This document shows, one piece after another, positions 24,142-32,208 of a DNA stretch of 64,000 nucleotides. The notes beneath the pieces are model-generated. The model was not told the origin of the DNA. It did not search any database and saw nothing but the letters and a program-made list of their open reading frames with translations. The position numbers and the translations under genes were made by a program. The DNA comes from Prevotella sp. UBA2742 (lineage in GTDB: Bacteria > Bacteroidota > Bacteroidia > Bacteroidales > Bacteroidaceae). The stretch covers positions 66,816 to 130,815 of the forward strand of contig DEJS01000006.1 of the NCBI GenBank assembly GCA_002353485.1, written 5' to 3'. Each line of letters opens with the position of its first letter. Within the stretch, counting starts at the first letter, position 1.

Positions 24142-26400
24142 ATGACCTACGCTGACGTGATACTGCCGGTGCCGCTGCAGGCCCTGTTCACCTATGCCGT
24201 GCCCGAGGGCGTGACGGTAGAGGAGGGCGTGCGCGTGCTGGTCAGCTTCGGACGCTCGAAGCGCTACGTAGGTCTTGTGGCCCGTGTGCACGACCGGAAG
24301 CCCGAGGGCTACCAGGTGAAGCCCCTGCTGCAGGTGCTCGACGACAGGCCCCTGGTCTACCCCCGCCAACTCGCGCTGTGGCAGTGGATCAGCGACTACT
24401 ACCTCTCCGCCCCGGGCGACGTCTACAAGGCCGCCCTGCCCGCCGGGCTGAAGGCCGAGGACGGCTACCGTCCCAAGACGGAGACCTACATACGCCTCGG
24501 CGCCCAGTACCAGTCGGCCGCCGCACTGCACATCGCCCTCAACATGCTGGCCCGTGCCAAGCGACAGCTGGACGCCTTCACCTGCTACCTCACACTGTCA
24601 CGCTGGGACCTCGTAGAGGACGGCACTCAGCCCGTGGAGGTCACCCGCGAGGAGCTGATGAATGCCAGCCAGGCCTCCGCCGACACCCTCCGACAGCTGG
24701 AGCGGCGCCAGCTGCTCGAGACGTACGAGAAAGAGGTGGGCCGCCTGAACCACGGCGGCGACTACCGTCCCGACCTCATACACCCCCTCACCGCCCCCCA
24801 GCAGGACGCCTACAACGCCCTCCTGATGGCCATGATGCGCAAGCCCGTCACCCTGCTGCACGGCGTCACCGGCTCCGGAAAGACCGAACTCTACATCCAC
24901 CTCATACAGCATGCACTCGAGCAGCACCAGCAGGTGCTCTACCTGCTGCCCGAGATAGCACTGACGGTACAGATGATGCAGCGCCTGCAGCGCATCTTCG
25001 GTGAGCGACTGGGCATCTACCACTCACGCTACTCCGACGCCGAGCGCGTCGAGATATGGCAGAAACAGCTCTCCCGCCACCCCTACGACGTCATCCTCGG
25101 CGCCCGCTCCGCCGTCTTCCTGCCCTTTCAGAAACTCGGACTGGTCATCGTCGACGAAGAACATGAGACCAGCTACAAGCAGCAGGACCCCGCGCCCCGC
25201 TACCACGCCCGCTCCGTAGCCATCATGCTGGCACGGGCCGAAGGCGCCCGCGTAGTGCTGGGCACCGCCACCCCCAGCATCGAGAGCTACCACAACGCCC
25301 AGACCGGCAAGTACGCCCTCGTCGAGCTGCGCGAGCGCTACCAGGGACTCCAGCTGCCACAGGTCACCGTCGTAGACACCGCCGACCTGCAGCGCCGCAA
25401 GATGATGGCCGGACCTTTCTCACCTCTCTTACTAACGCGCGTGCGCGAAGCACTCGACAACGGACAGCAAGCCATCATCTTCCAGAACCGCCGCGGCTTC
25501 GCCCCACAGGTAGAGTGCCACCAGTGCGGCTGGGTGCCCACCTGCCAGCACTGCGACGTCAAGCTCACCCTGCACCGTCAGATGCAGCAGCTCACCTGCC
25601 ACTACTGCGGCGCCACCTACCAGGTGCCCACCCAGTGCCCCTGCTGCGGCAGCACCGACCTGCGCACCCACGGCTACGGCACCGAGAAAATAGAAGAACA
25701 AGTGCGCGACGCCTTCCCCGAGGCACGCATCGCACGCATGGACCTCGACACCACCCGCACACGCAACGCCTACGAACGCATCATCAGCGACTTCGCCGCC
25801 CGCCGCACCAACATTCTCATCGGAACCCAGATGATCAGCAAGGGCCTCGACTTCGACCACGTCGCCGTAGTAGGCATCGTCTCCGCCGACGCCATGCTCA
25901 ACCAGCCCGACTTCCGGGCCCACGAGCACGCCTACACCATGATGACACAGGTGGCCGGCCGCGCCGGACGAAAAGGGCGACAGGGACTCGTCATACTGCA
26001 GACCAAGCAGAAGGACCTGCCCGTCGTCCACCAGGTAGCCCGTGGCGACTACCAGGCCCTCTACCGCGACCAGCTCGACCAGCGCCTGGCCTTCCGCTAT
26101 CCACCCTTCGTCCGCCTCACCTACCTCTACCTGACACACCGCGACGAGGCCGTCGTACACGCCGCCTCACTCGACATCGCGGCACGCCTCCGCCAGTGGT
26201 TCGGGGCCCGCGTCCTCGGACCCGACAAACCCTCAGTAGCTAAGGTCAAGCAGCAGCACATCCGCAAGCTTATGCTCAAGATAGAGCCCGCCCTCGATCC
26301 CAGTCAGGTGCGCCGCTACCTGCTCATGGCCCGCCAGCAGCTCCTCGACGACCGCCGCTACACCGCCCTCCAGGTCTACTTCGACGTCGACCCCGTCTGA
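24142..26400 (+). CDS. priA: Primosomal protein N' (replication restart helicase PriA)
   Basis: A 3'-5' DNA helicase that recognises stalled forks and reloads the replisome. 752 residues: N-terminal DNA-binding domain, Walker A GVTGSGKTE, DEEH box (IVDEEHETSYKQQ), GTATPS, a zinc-binding insertion of paired cysteines (CHQCGW, CQHC, CHYCG, CPCCG), then helicase lobe 2 with GTQMISKGLDFDHV and the QVAGRAGRKG arginine-finger motif. Third codon positions are strongly C/G-rich. Confidence 0.96.
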   Translation: MTYADVILPVPLQALFTYAVPEGVTVEEGVRVLVSFGRSKRYVGLVARVHDRKPEGYQVKPLLQVLDDRPLVYPRQLALWQWISDYYLSAPGDVYKAALPAGLKAEDGYRPKTETYIRLGAQYQSAAALHIALNMLARAKRQLDAFTCYLTLSRWDLVEDGTQPVEVTREELMNASQASADTLRQLERRQLLETYEKEVGRLNHGGDYRPDLIHPLTAPQQDAYNALLMAMMRKPVTLLHGVTGSGKTELYIHLIQHALEQHQQVLYLLPEIALTVQMMQRLQRIFGERLGIYHSRYSDAERVEIWQKQLSRHPYDVILGARSAVFLPFQKLGLVIVDEEHETSYKQQDPAPRYHARSVAIMLARAEGARVVLGTATPSIESYHNAQTGKYALVELRERYQGLQLPQVTVVDTADLQRRKMMAGPFSPLLLTRVREALDNGQQAIIFQNRRGFAPQVECHQCGWVPTCQHCDVKLTLHRQMQQLTCHYCGATYQVPTQCPCCGSTDLRTHGYGTEKIEEQVRDAFPEARIARMDLDTTRTRNAYERIISDFAARRTNILIGTQMISKGLDFDHVAVVGIVSADAMLNQPDFRAHEHAYTMMTQVAGRAGRKGRQGLVILQTKQKDLPVVHQVARGDYQALYRDQLDQRLAFRYPPFVRLTYLYLTHRDEAVVHAASLDIAARLRQWFGARVLGPDKPSVAKVKQQHIRKLMLKIEPALDPSQVRRYLLMARQQLLDDRRYTALQVYFDVDPV

Positions 26401-26408
26401 CCTACCCT

Positions 26409-26474
26409 TTACCCACTTTCTACCCACTTTTCACCCACTGTCCACCCACCCATTACCCACTTTCTACCCACCCC
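26409..26474. repeat. Tandem 11-bp repeat array, TACCCAC type (6 units)
   Basis: Six consecutive 11-bp units with the core ACCCAC at a fixed position (26409, 26420, 26431, 26442, 26453, 26464), e.g. TTACCCACTTT and CTACCCACTTT. It begins just after the priA stop. Confidence 0.85.
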
Positions 26475-26497
26475 GTCCCGCACATCCAGTTCCCGTC

Positions 26498-26568
26498 GTT
26501 GTCCAATAGTTGTCCAATAGTTGTCCAATCGTTGTCCAATAGTTGTCCAATAGACGATTGGACAACAA
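26498..26568. repeat. Tandem 11-bp repeat array, GTTGTCCAATA type (5 units plus inverted copy)
   Basis: Five units at 26498, 26509, 26520, 26531 and 26542 (the third ends in C), followed by an inverted ATTGGACAAC at about 26556-26565 that could pair with any of them. The same unit occurs in the opposite orientation at 52899-52953. The stretch 26401-26766 between priA and the FadL gene contains no gene that I can support, only these arrays and a terminator. Confidence 0.88.
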
Positions 26569-26633
26569 TAAGGCAGCGATAATACAACGATAGGACAACG
26601 ACACGCTTTGCACCGGCGCTGCGGCGGGGCACG

Positions 26634-26666
26634 AAAAAAGCGGCTTCGGATCGAATCCGAAGCCGC
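26634..26666 (-). terminator. Intrinsic terminator of the FadL-like gene
   Basis: A 12-bp stem (GCGGCTTCGGAT 26640-26651 with ATCCGAAGCCGC 26655-26666), loop CGA, followed on the minus strand by TTTTTTCG. Confidence 0.85.
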
Positions 26667-26688
26667 AGTAAAGTCGTGTTTTGTCTAC

Positions 26689-26754
26689 TTAGGGTCCACT
26701 TAGGGTCCACTTAGGGCCCACTAAATACCCACTTCTTACCCACAAAATACCCAC
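26689..26754. repeat. Tandem 11-bp repeat array, TTAGGGTCCAC/TACCCAC type (6 units)
   Basis: Six 11-bp units at 26689, 26700, 26711, 26722, 26733 and 26744, each ending in (T/C)CCAC: two TTAGGGTCCAC, one TTAGGGCCCAC, then three A/T-rich units with TACCCAC. It lies within the 3' untranslated part of the FadL-like gene, before the terminator. Confidence 0.82.
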
Positions 26755-26766
26755 TAAAGCCCTATA

Positions 26767-28287
26767 TTAGAAGTCCAGCTGGCAGCCGACGCCCAGCACG
26801 CGGTTGGTGCGGGTGAACGAGTCGGCCAGACCCTCCGACGGGTAGTCGTTGCGGTCGTACGTGCCGTAGTTTGTCTGGAAGTAGGCTGCCGAGAGGGTGA
26901 TGTTGGGTCGCACCTTGTAGCTGAAGCCGAGTCCGAAGGACCAGCTGTTGACCACGAACGACATGTCCGACATGTATGCGTCGGAGAGTCCGTAGCGCGT
27001 CAGCTGTCCGCCCATCGAGACGTTCAGCTTGTCCGAGGCGTCCCACTCGACACCGGCCAGGAACTCGTTGGTGTCGTGCTTCAAGAGGTCCTGCGTGTTG
27101 CCGTACCAGGAGGCCTCCTTGTCGAAGTAGTGGTGCCAGCCCAGGTTGAGGCCTACCTCGTCGATGGGTCGCCACTGGGCGCCCAGGGTGAGCAGGGCGG
27201 GTGAGTCCTCGTTGACCTTCTCACCGTCGCGGAACTTGTTGACGGCGGCTATTTCCGAGGCCTCGTTGACGGTGGACTCGTTCTTCATCCGGATCTGCGT
27301 CTTGAACTCGTACTTCGCGGCGAAGTTGAAGTTGGCCACCTTGTAGTCGACGCCGAAGACGGGAGCGATGCCGATGCCGTCCTGGTTGCAGAGCAGGTTG
27401 ACGCCCTGGGCGTACTTCTGCAGCTGACCGAGGCTCTCGCGGGTACCCTCGAGCTGTGCCTGCTGGGCTGTCAGCTGTGCCTGCTTGGCGGCGAGCTCTG
27501 CGGGCACGGCGGCTCCGGCGGCCTCGTACTGTGCGATGCCGGCGTTCACCTGCGTGAGTCCGGCGCTGACCTGCTCGAGTCCGTTGGTGACGGTGGCCGA
27601 GGCGTACTGCAGGTAGTCGCCGAAGTCAACATATCCGCCTTCGGTCTTCACCTGTATGTTGCTTATCTTGGCCTTGTACGTGGCGTCGCCGTACAGCAGG
27701 CGCAGTCCGCCGTAGACCGACAGTCCGGGGTACAGCTTGTAGGCTGCACCCAGCTGTATGCCGTAGTAGTACTGGCGTCCTTTCATGTAGCCCGTCATGT
27801 CGTAGCCCTGTGCGCCCAGGGGCCTGAGCTGGTTGGCAATGTTGGCTACCACGCCCTCGAAGGAGCCCAGTCCGTCGCTGAACTCGCACGCGCCGCCGCC
27901 GCCGGGCACCGAGAAGTTGAACTGTATGCTCCAGTTGCCCTTGTTGTAGGCAGCCTGCAGCGAGGGTATGATGGGTGCGTCGGCCACGCCCTCGAACTCC
28001 TTGGTGGCCAGGCCGCCGTTCTTGCGGCCCAGTGCGAAGGCGGGGTTGGTGGTGTTGATGGTACGCGTCTGGTGGGCGTACTGCCAGTTGAATGCTACGT
28101 GGAATCCCTCGGGCATGAAGGCCACGCCGGCGGGGTTGCTGTAGACACCGTCCAGACCGATGGCGGCGTCACGCGCGGGGTTCTTTAGAAATAGAATACT
28201 TTGGTTCGTGTTGGTGATAATGCCGCCTGCGAAGGCCGTTGCGGCCGACATGCTGAGCGCGGCGATGGCGAGTGCGATTTTTTTCAT
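26767..28287 (-). CDS. OmpP1/FadL-family outer-membrane transport protein
   Basis: A 506-residue outer-membrane beta-barrel. A signal peptide (ALAIAALSMSAATAFAG) is followed by the FadL-type N-terminal plug region with KNPARDAAIGLDGVYSNPAGVAFMPEG and repeated amphipathic strands ending in aromatic QLDF. FadL-type proteins let hydrophobic compounds such as fatty acids cross the outer membrane. Unusually, residues about 210-275 form a Gln/Ala-rich helical insertion (ELAAKQAQLTAQQAQLEG). It is a single-gene unit with promoter 28319-28326 and terminator 26634-26666. The ligand is unknown. Confidence 0.88.
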   Translation of the reverse strand: MKKIALAIAALSMSAATAFAGGIITNTNQSILFLKNPARDAAIGLDGVYSNPAGVAFMPEGFHVAFNWQYAHQTRTINTTNPAFALGRKNGGLATKEFEGVADAPIIPSLQAAYNKGNWSIQFNFSVPGGGGACEFSDGLGSFEGVVANIANQLRPLGAQGYDMTGYMKGRQYYYGIQLGAAYKLYPGLSVYGGLRLLYGDATYKAKISNIQVKTEGGYVDFGDYLQYASATVTNGLEQVSAGLTQVNAGIAQYEAAGAAVPAELAAKQAQLTAQQAQLEGTRESLGQLQKYAQGVNLLCNQDGIGIAPVFGVDYKVANFNFAAKYEFKTQIRMKNESTVNEASEIAAVNKFRDGEKVNEDSPALLTLGAQWRPIDEVGLNLGWHHYFDKEASWYGNTQDLLKHDTNEFLAGVEWDASDKLNVSMGGQLTRYGLSDAYMSDMSFVVNSWSFGLGFSYKVRPNITLSAAYFQTNYGTYDRNDYPSEGLADSFTRTNRVLGVGCQLDF

Positions 28288-28318
28288 CTTTTAAACGATT
28301 TTTTGCTAAAAACGGGTG

Positions 28319-28326
28319 CAAAGGTA
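28319..28326 (-). promoter_or_regulatory. -7 element of the FadL-like gene promoter
   Basis: Minus-strand TACCTTTG, 31 nt before the ATG; no clear -33 box. Confidence 0.5.
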
Positions 28327-28381
28327 ACGCTATTGCACAGAAAGGGGGAAGGAGTGCAGAAGCTTTTAAGGTCTTTTAACG

Positions 28382-28433
28382 AAAAAAGGCACACTTTCTG
28401 CACATTTGAGCAAAAATGTGCATAAAAGTGTGC
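28382..28433 (-). terminator. Long nested terminator hairpin after the 7TM-HD gene
   Basis: Outer stem GCACACTTT (28389-28397) with AAAGTGTGC (28425-28433) and inner stem TGCACATTT (28399-28407) with AAATGTGCA (28414-28422), 18 bp in all with small bulges. On the minus strand it is followed by CTTTTTTCG. Confidence 0.82.
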
Positions 28434-28505
28434 GCGATAACAGCAGTTTTTTTGCACCCGCCGGGGCGTTCCTCAGCGTGGCGTTGGTCAGACTTCAGCG
28501 TGGCA

Positions 28506-30560
28506 TCAGTCTTTCTTTTCCGTGGGGTAGCTGATGCGGGTGTGGTAGATGGTCTTCAGCTTCTCGATGAGCACGGTCTTGGCGTACTGGATGTCGCGGA
28601 AGGTGACGGGGCACTCGCGGAAGTAGCCCTCTGCGACCTGGCTGTCGATGATGCGCTCCACGAGTTCGCGGATGGCCTTCTCGGTGTACTCCTTGAGTGA
28701 CCGCGAGGCGGCCTCCACGGCGTCGGCCATCATGAGGCAGGCCTGCTCGCGGGTGAAGGGGTTGGGGCCCGGGTAGGTGAACAGCAGGTCGTCGACGGGT
28801 TCGTCGGGGTGTTCGTTCTTGTAGCGTATGTAGAAGAACTTGGCCTTGCCCAGTCCGTGGTGGGTGGCTATGAAGTCGCGTATGACGTGCGGCAGGTTGT
28901 ACTTGTCGGCCATCTTCATGCCCTCGGTGACGTGGGCAATGATGATTTGTGCGCTCTCAATGTCGCTGATCATCTCGTGGGGGTCGATGCCCGACTGGTT
29001 CTCGGTGAAGTAGATGGGGTTCGAGAGCTTTCCGATGTCGTGGTACAGCGCTCCGGTACGTACCAGCTGGCCCTGGGCGCCTATCTTGTTGGCTATCTCG
29101 CCGGCGAGGTTGGCCACCTGTATGGAGTGGTTGAAGGTGCCCGGGGCCACCTCGCTCATGCGGCGCAGCAGCTCGTTGTTGGTGTTCGACAGCTCTACGA
29201 GGGTGATGTCGCTGGTGAAGCCGAAGGTCTTCTCGATGACGTACAGCAGGGGGTAGGCGAAGAGCAGTGCGACGCCGTTGACGACGAGGTAGTTGTAGGT
29301 GCTGTAGTCAATCTGCGAGAGTGCTGTGGCGCGGGTCCAGTCGAAGGCCAGGTTGACGGCCATGGAGGCCACGGTGATGAAGATGGCGGTCTTGAAGAGC
29401 TGCGAGCGCTGCGACAGTTCGCGCAGCGAGGAGATGGCCACCAGTCCGGCCACGGTCTCTACGACGGTGAACTCGAAGGGGTGCTGCAGCATGCTGGCGC
29501 ACACGGTGACCATGGTGAAATGTGTCATGAAGGCGGTCCGTGAGTCCATGAAGACGCGAATGAAGATGGGCACCATGGCGTAGGGCAGTATGTAGACGTG
29601 GACAAAGGTGTTGCGCACAAAGAGAGCGGTGAGCAGCGCGAAGATGACGATGAAGGCATAGAGCATGGCCGTGCTGCGCCACTTGTCGAAGTAGTCGTTG
29701 CGGTAGAGCGTCAGATAAATGGTGAAGCAGATCATCAGGATGGAGACGTAGAGTATCTGTCCGATGAGGGATATCTGGTTCTGCGTCTTGTTCTGGCTGC
29801 GGCGTTCGTTCTCCTTGAGGTACGACTCGATGATGCGCTGTGTGCGCTCGGTCACTATCTCGCCGCGGTCTACTATCTTCTGACCCTTCTGCACCAGGCC
29901 CGAGGCCAGGGGGATGGAGCCCAGCAGCTCGGTACGGCTGGTCTCGCTGCGGTTGCGGTCGAAGACCAGGTTGGGCACAAGGTAGTTGTTCAGGTTGCAC
30001 TTCTGCAGCTGCTGGCGCAGGGCGGCGAGCTTCGGGTCGTGGAACAGCTGTTCGTAGGCGCCCTTGGGGGAGTAGACCTCAAGGATGGATACGCTGGAGG
30101 CCTGCTTGTTGTGCACCAGCCGTATCATGGACGAGCTGTCGGCATGCAGCGACTGGTAGTCCTCCTGGTCCATGATGCCCTGCTGGTAGAGGCTGTGCAG
30201 GCGGTTGGAGATAATGGCAAGGTAGTCGGAGGGCACGTCGGGTATGCCGTCGGCGTAGTCGGCCTGGAACTTGCGCACCATCTGTTGCTCGGTGACGGCG
30301 TTGTAGTCGTAATATGGCTCGTACTGGCGCATGACGCTGTCGCGCTCGCGCTGGATTTCGGCGTCTGACTTGTAGACGGGGAAGTCGAAGGGTGCCGTGA
30401 ACTCGGCGTACTTCCAGGGCTTGCCCTTCTCGGCATGGAATATGCTGACGTTCTCGCGCGGCATGGACCACACGATGACAGCTACGGTGCCAATGACCAG
30501 CAGGGCACGCACCAGAAGGCCGCGCCAGGCTCCGTCTTCTTTCAGGTTAAAGGTACTCAT
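28506..30560 (-). CDS. 7TM receptor with HD phosphohydrolase domain (PgpH-like, c-di-AMP phosphodiesterase family)
   Basis: 684 residues: an N-terminal helix (about 18-33), an extracytoplasmic 7TMR-HDED domain (about 40-260), seven hydrophobic helices (about 270-470) and a cytoplasmic HD domain with LYHDIGKL as the metal-binding His-Asp, plus IATHHGLGKAKF. Homologues hydrolyse cyclic di-AMP and affect osmotic and cell-wall homeostasis. The identical domain order supports the family; activity on c-di-AMP is inferred. A single gene with its own promoter and a strong terminator. Confidence 0.92.
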   Translation of the reverse strand: MSTFNLKEDGAWRGLLVRALLVIGTVAVIVWSMPRENVSIFHAEKGKPWKYAEFTAPFDFPVYKSDAEIQRERDSVMRQYEPYYDYNAVTEQQMVRKFQADYADGIPDVPSDYLAIISNRLHSLYQQGIMDQEDYQSLHADSSSMIRLVHNKQASSVSILEVYSPKGAYEQLFHDPKLAALRQQLQKCNLNNYLVPNLVFDRNRSETSRTELLGSIPLASGLVQKGQKIVDRGEIVTERTQRIIESYLKENERRSQNKTQNQISLIGQILYVSILMICFTIYLTLYRNDYFDKWRSTAMLYAFIVIFALLTALFVRNTFVHVYILPYAMVPIFIRVFMDSRTAFMTHFTMVTVCASMLQHPFEFTVVETVAGLVAISSLRELSQRSQLFKTAIFITVASMAVNLAFDWTRATALSQIDYSTYNYLVVNGVALLFAYPLLYVIEKTFGFTSDITLVELSNTNNELLRRMSEVAPGTFNHSIQVANLAGEIANKIGAQGQLVRTGALYHDIGKLSNPIYFTENQSGIDPHEMISDIESAQIIIAHVTEGMKMADKYNLPHVIRDFIATHHGLGKAKFFYIRYKNEHPDEPVDDLLFTYPGPNPFTREQACLMMADAVEAASRSLKEYTEKAIRELVERIIDSQVAEGYFRECPVTFRDIQYAKTVLIEKLKTIYHTRISYPTEKKD

Positions 30561-30586
30561 CGTTGCTTATTTTTGCTTTCAGTGTG

Positions 30587-30618
30587 CGAAATTACGAAAA
30601 AAAGAGTGAATTATCAAA
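30587..30618 (-). promoter_or_regulatory. Promoter of the 7TM-HD gene
   Basis: Minus-strand TTTG (30615-30618), 20-nt spacer, TAATTTCG (30587-30594), one mismatch from the -7 consensus. Confidence 0.5.
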
Positions 30619-30627
30619 GATTTTTAG

Positions 30628-30635
30628 TACTTTTG
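30628..30635 (+). promoter_or_regulatory. -7 element of the gltX-waaA operon promoter
   Basis: TACTTTTG, 30 nt before the chosen gltX ATG (30666). The -33 box is not evident. Confidence 0.5.
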
Positions 30636-30665
30636 CACAAAATTTGAATGAAAACTACCCGTTTC

Positions 30666-32192
30666 ATGGCAGAAAGAAGAGTGAGAGTGCGTTTTGCACC
30701 GAGTCCTACGGGTGCGCTGCATATAGGCGGCGTACGCACGGCATTGTATAATTATCTGTTTGCTCGGCAGCATGGCGGCGACCTGGTGTTCCGTATTGAG
30801 GACACCGATTCGACGCGTTTCGTGCCCGGTGCCGAGGAGTATATCATCGAGAGTTTCAAGTGGCTGGGCATCAAGTTCGACGAGGGCGTCTCCTTCGGGG
30901 GCGACAAGGGCCCTTACCGTCAGAGCGAGCGCCGCGCCATCTACAAGGAATATGTCCATAAGCTGCTGGAGGCCGGCAAGGCCTACATAGCCTTCGACAC
31001 CCCTGAGGAGCTGGAACAGAAGCGCCAGGAGGTGCAGAACTTCCAGTACGACTGTCATACGCGCGGCCAGATGCGCAACTCGCTGACGCTGACGAAGGAG
31101 GAAGTGGACCGCCTGATAGGCGAGGGCAGCCAGTACGTGGTGCGGTTCAAGGTGGAGGCCGGACAGGAGATACTGGTGAACGACCTGATACGCGGCGAGG
31201 TGCGCGTGAAGAGCGACATCTGCGACGACAAGGTGCTGTACAAGAGCGCCGACGAGCTGCCGACGTACCATCTGGCTAACATCGTGGACGACCACCTGAT
31301 GGAGATTACGCACGTCATCCGCGGCGAGGAGTGGCTGCCGTCGGCACCGCTGCACGTCATGCTGTACCGTGCCTTCGGCTGGGAGGACACCATGCCGCGG
31401 TTTGCCCATCTGCCGCTGCTGCTGAAGCCCGACGGCAAAGGTAAGCTGTCGAAGCGTGACGGCGACCGGCTCGGGTTCCCCGTGTTCCCGCTGCGCTGGA
31501 CGGACCCCAAGACGGGCGACGTGTCGCGCGGATACCGTGAGGACGGCTACTTCCCCGAGGCCGTCATCAACTTCCTGGCCCTGCTGGGGTGGAATCCGGG
31601 CACTGAGCAGGAGCTGTTCACGCTGGACGAGCTGGTGCCGCTGTTCGACATCACGAAGTGCTCGAAGGCCGGTGCCAAGTTTGCATACGAGAAGGCGGTG
31701 TGGTTTAACCACGAGTATATATTGAAGAAGTCGGCCGCCGAGATTGCCGCCCTGTGGCTGCCGGAGGTTCAGGAGCACTGCCCGTCGGAGAGCCTGGAGC
31801 GCGTCACCAAGGTGTGCGAGATGATGAAGGACCGCGTGTCGTTCGTGCACGAGATGTGGCCGCTGTGCTCGTTCTTCTTCGTGGCTCCCACGACGTACGA
31901 CGAGAAGACGGTGAAGAAGCGCTGGAAGGAGGACTCTGCGGCGCAGCTGACGGAGCTGGCGGAGGTGCTGAAGGGCATCGACGACTTCTCGCTGGAGAAC
32001 CAGGAGCGCATCGTGCACGCCTGGATAGAGGAGAAGGGCTACAAGCTGGGTAACATTATGAACGCATGGCGCCTGACGCTGGTGGGCGAGGGCAAGGGTC
32101 CGGGCATGTTCGACATCTCGGCGTTCCTGGGCAAGGAGGAGACCCTGCGCCGCATGCAGCGGGCCATTGAGGTGCTGGAGGCGTGTCAGTAG
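30666..32192 (+). CDS. gltX: Glutamate--tRNA ligase
   Basis: A class I aminoacyl-tRNA synthetase charging tRNA-Glu. 508 residues from ATG 30666 (MAERRVRVRFAPSPTGALHIGG); an ATG 18 nt upstream is also in frame. It has the HIGH-type motif (GALHIGG) and the KMSKS-type motif KLSKRDGD. First gene of gltX-waaA-gamma carbonic anhydrase with short gaps. Confidence 0.95.
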   Translation: MAERRVRVRFAPSPTGALHIGGVRTALYNYLFARQHGGDLVFRIEDTDSTRFVPGAEEYIIESFKWLGIKFDEGVSFGGDKGPYRQSERRAIYKEYVHKLLEAGKAYIAFDTPEELEQKRQEVQNFQYDCHTRGQMRNSLTLTKEEVDRLIGEGSQYVVRFKVEAGQEILVNDLIRGEVRVKSDICDDKVLYKSADELPTYHLANIVDDHLMEITHVIRGEEWLPSAPLHVMLYRAFGWEDTMPRFAHLPLLLKPDGKGKLSKRDGDRLGFPVFPLRWTDPKTGDVSRGYREDGYFPEAVINFLALLGWNPGTEQELFTLDELVPLFDITKCSKAGAKFAYEKAVWFNHEYILKKSAAEIAALWLPEVQEHCPSESLERVTKVCEMMKDRVSFVHEMWPLCSFFFVAPTTYDEKTVKKRWKEDSAAQLTELAEVLKGIDDFSLENQERIVHAWIEEKGYKLGNIMNAWRLTLVGEGKGPGMFDISAFLGKEETLRRMQRAIEVLEACQ

Positions 32193-32208
32193 GAATAAAA
32201 GGGGCAGA

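Noticed and set aside
26498..26568. Possible CRISPR array
   Set aside because: Units are contiguous 11-mers without spacers and no cas genes are nearby.
26453..26710. 85-codon frame through the 11-bp repeats (IGQLLDN-type peptide repeats)
   Set aside because: Produced by three 11-bp units equalling 33 bp; it runs through a terminator hairpin and has no ribosome-binding or family support.
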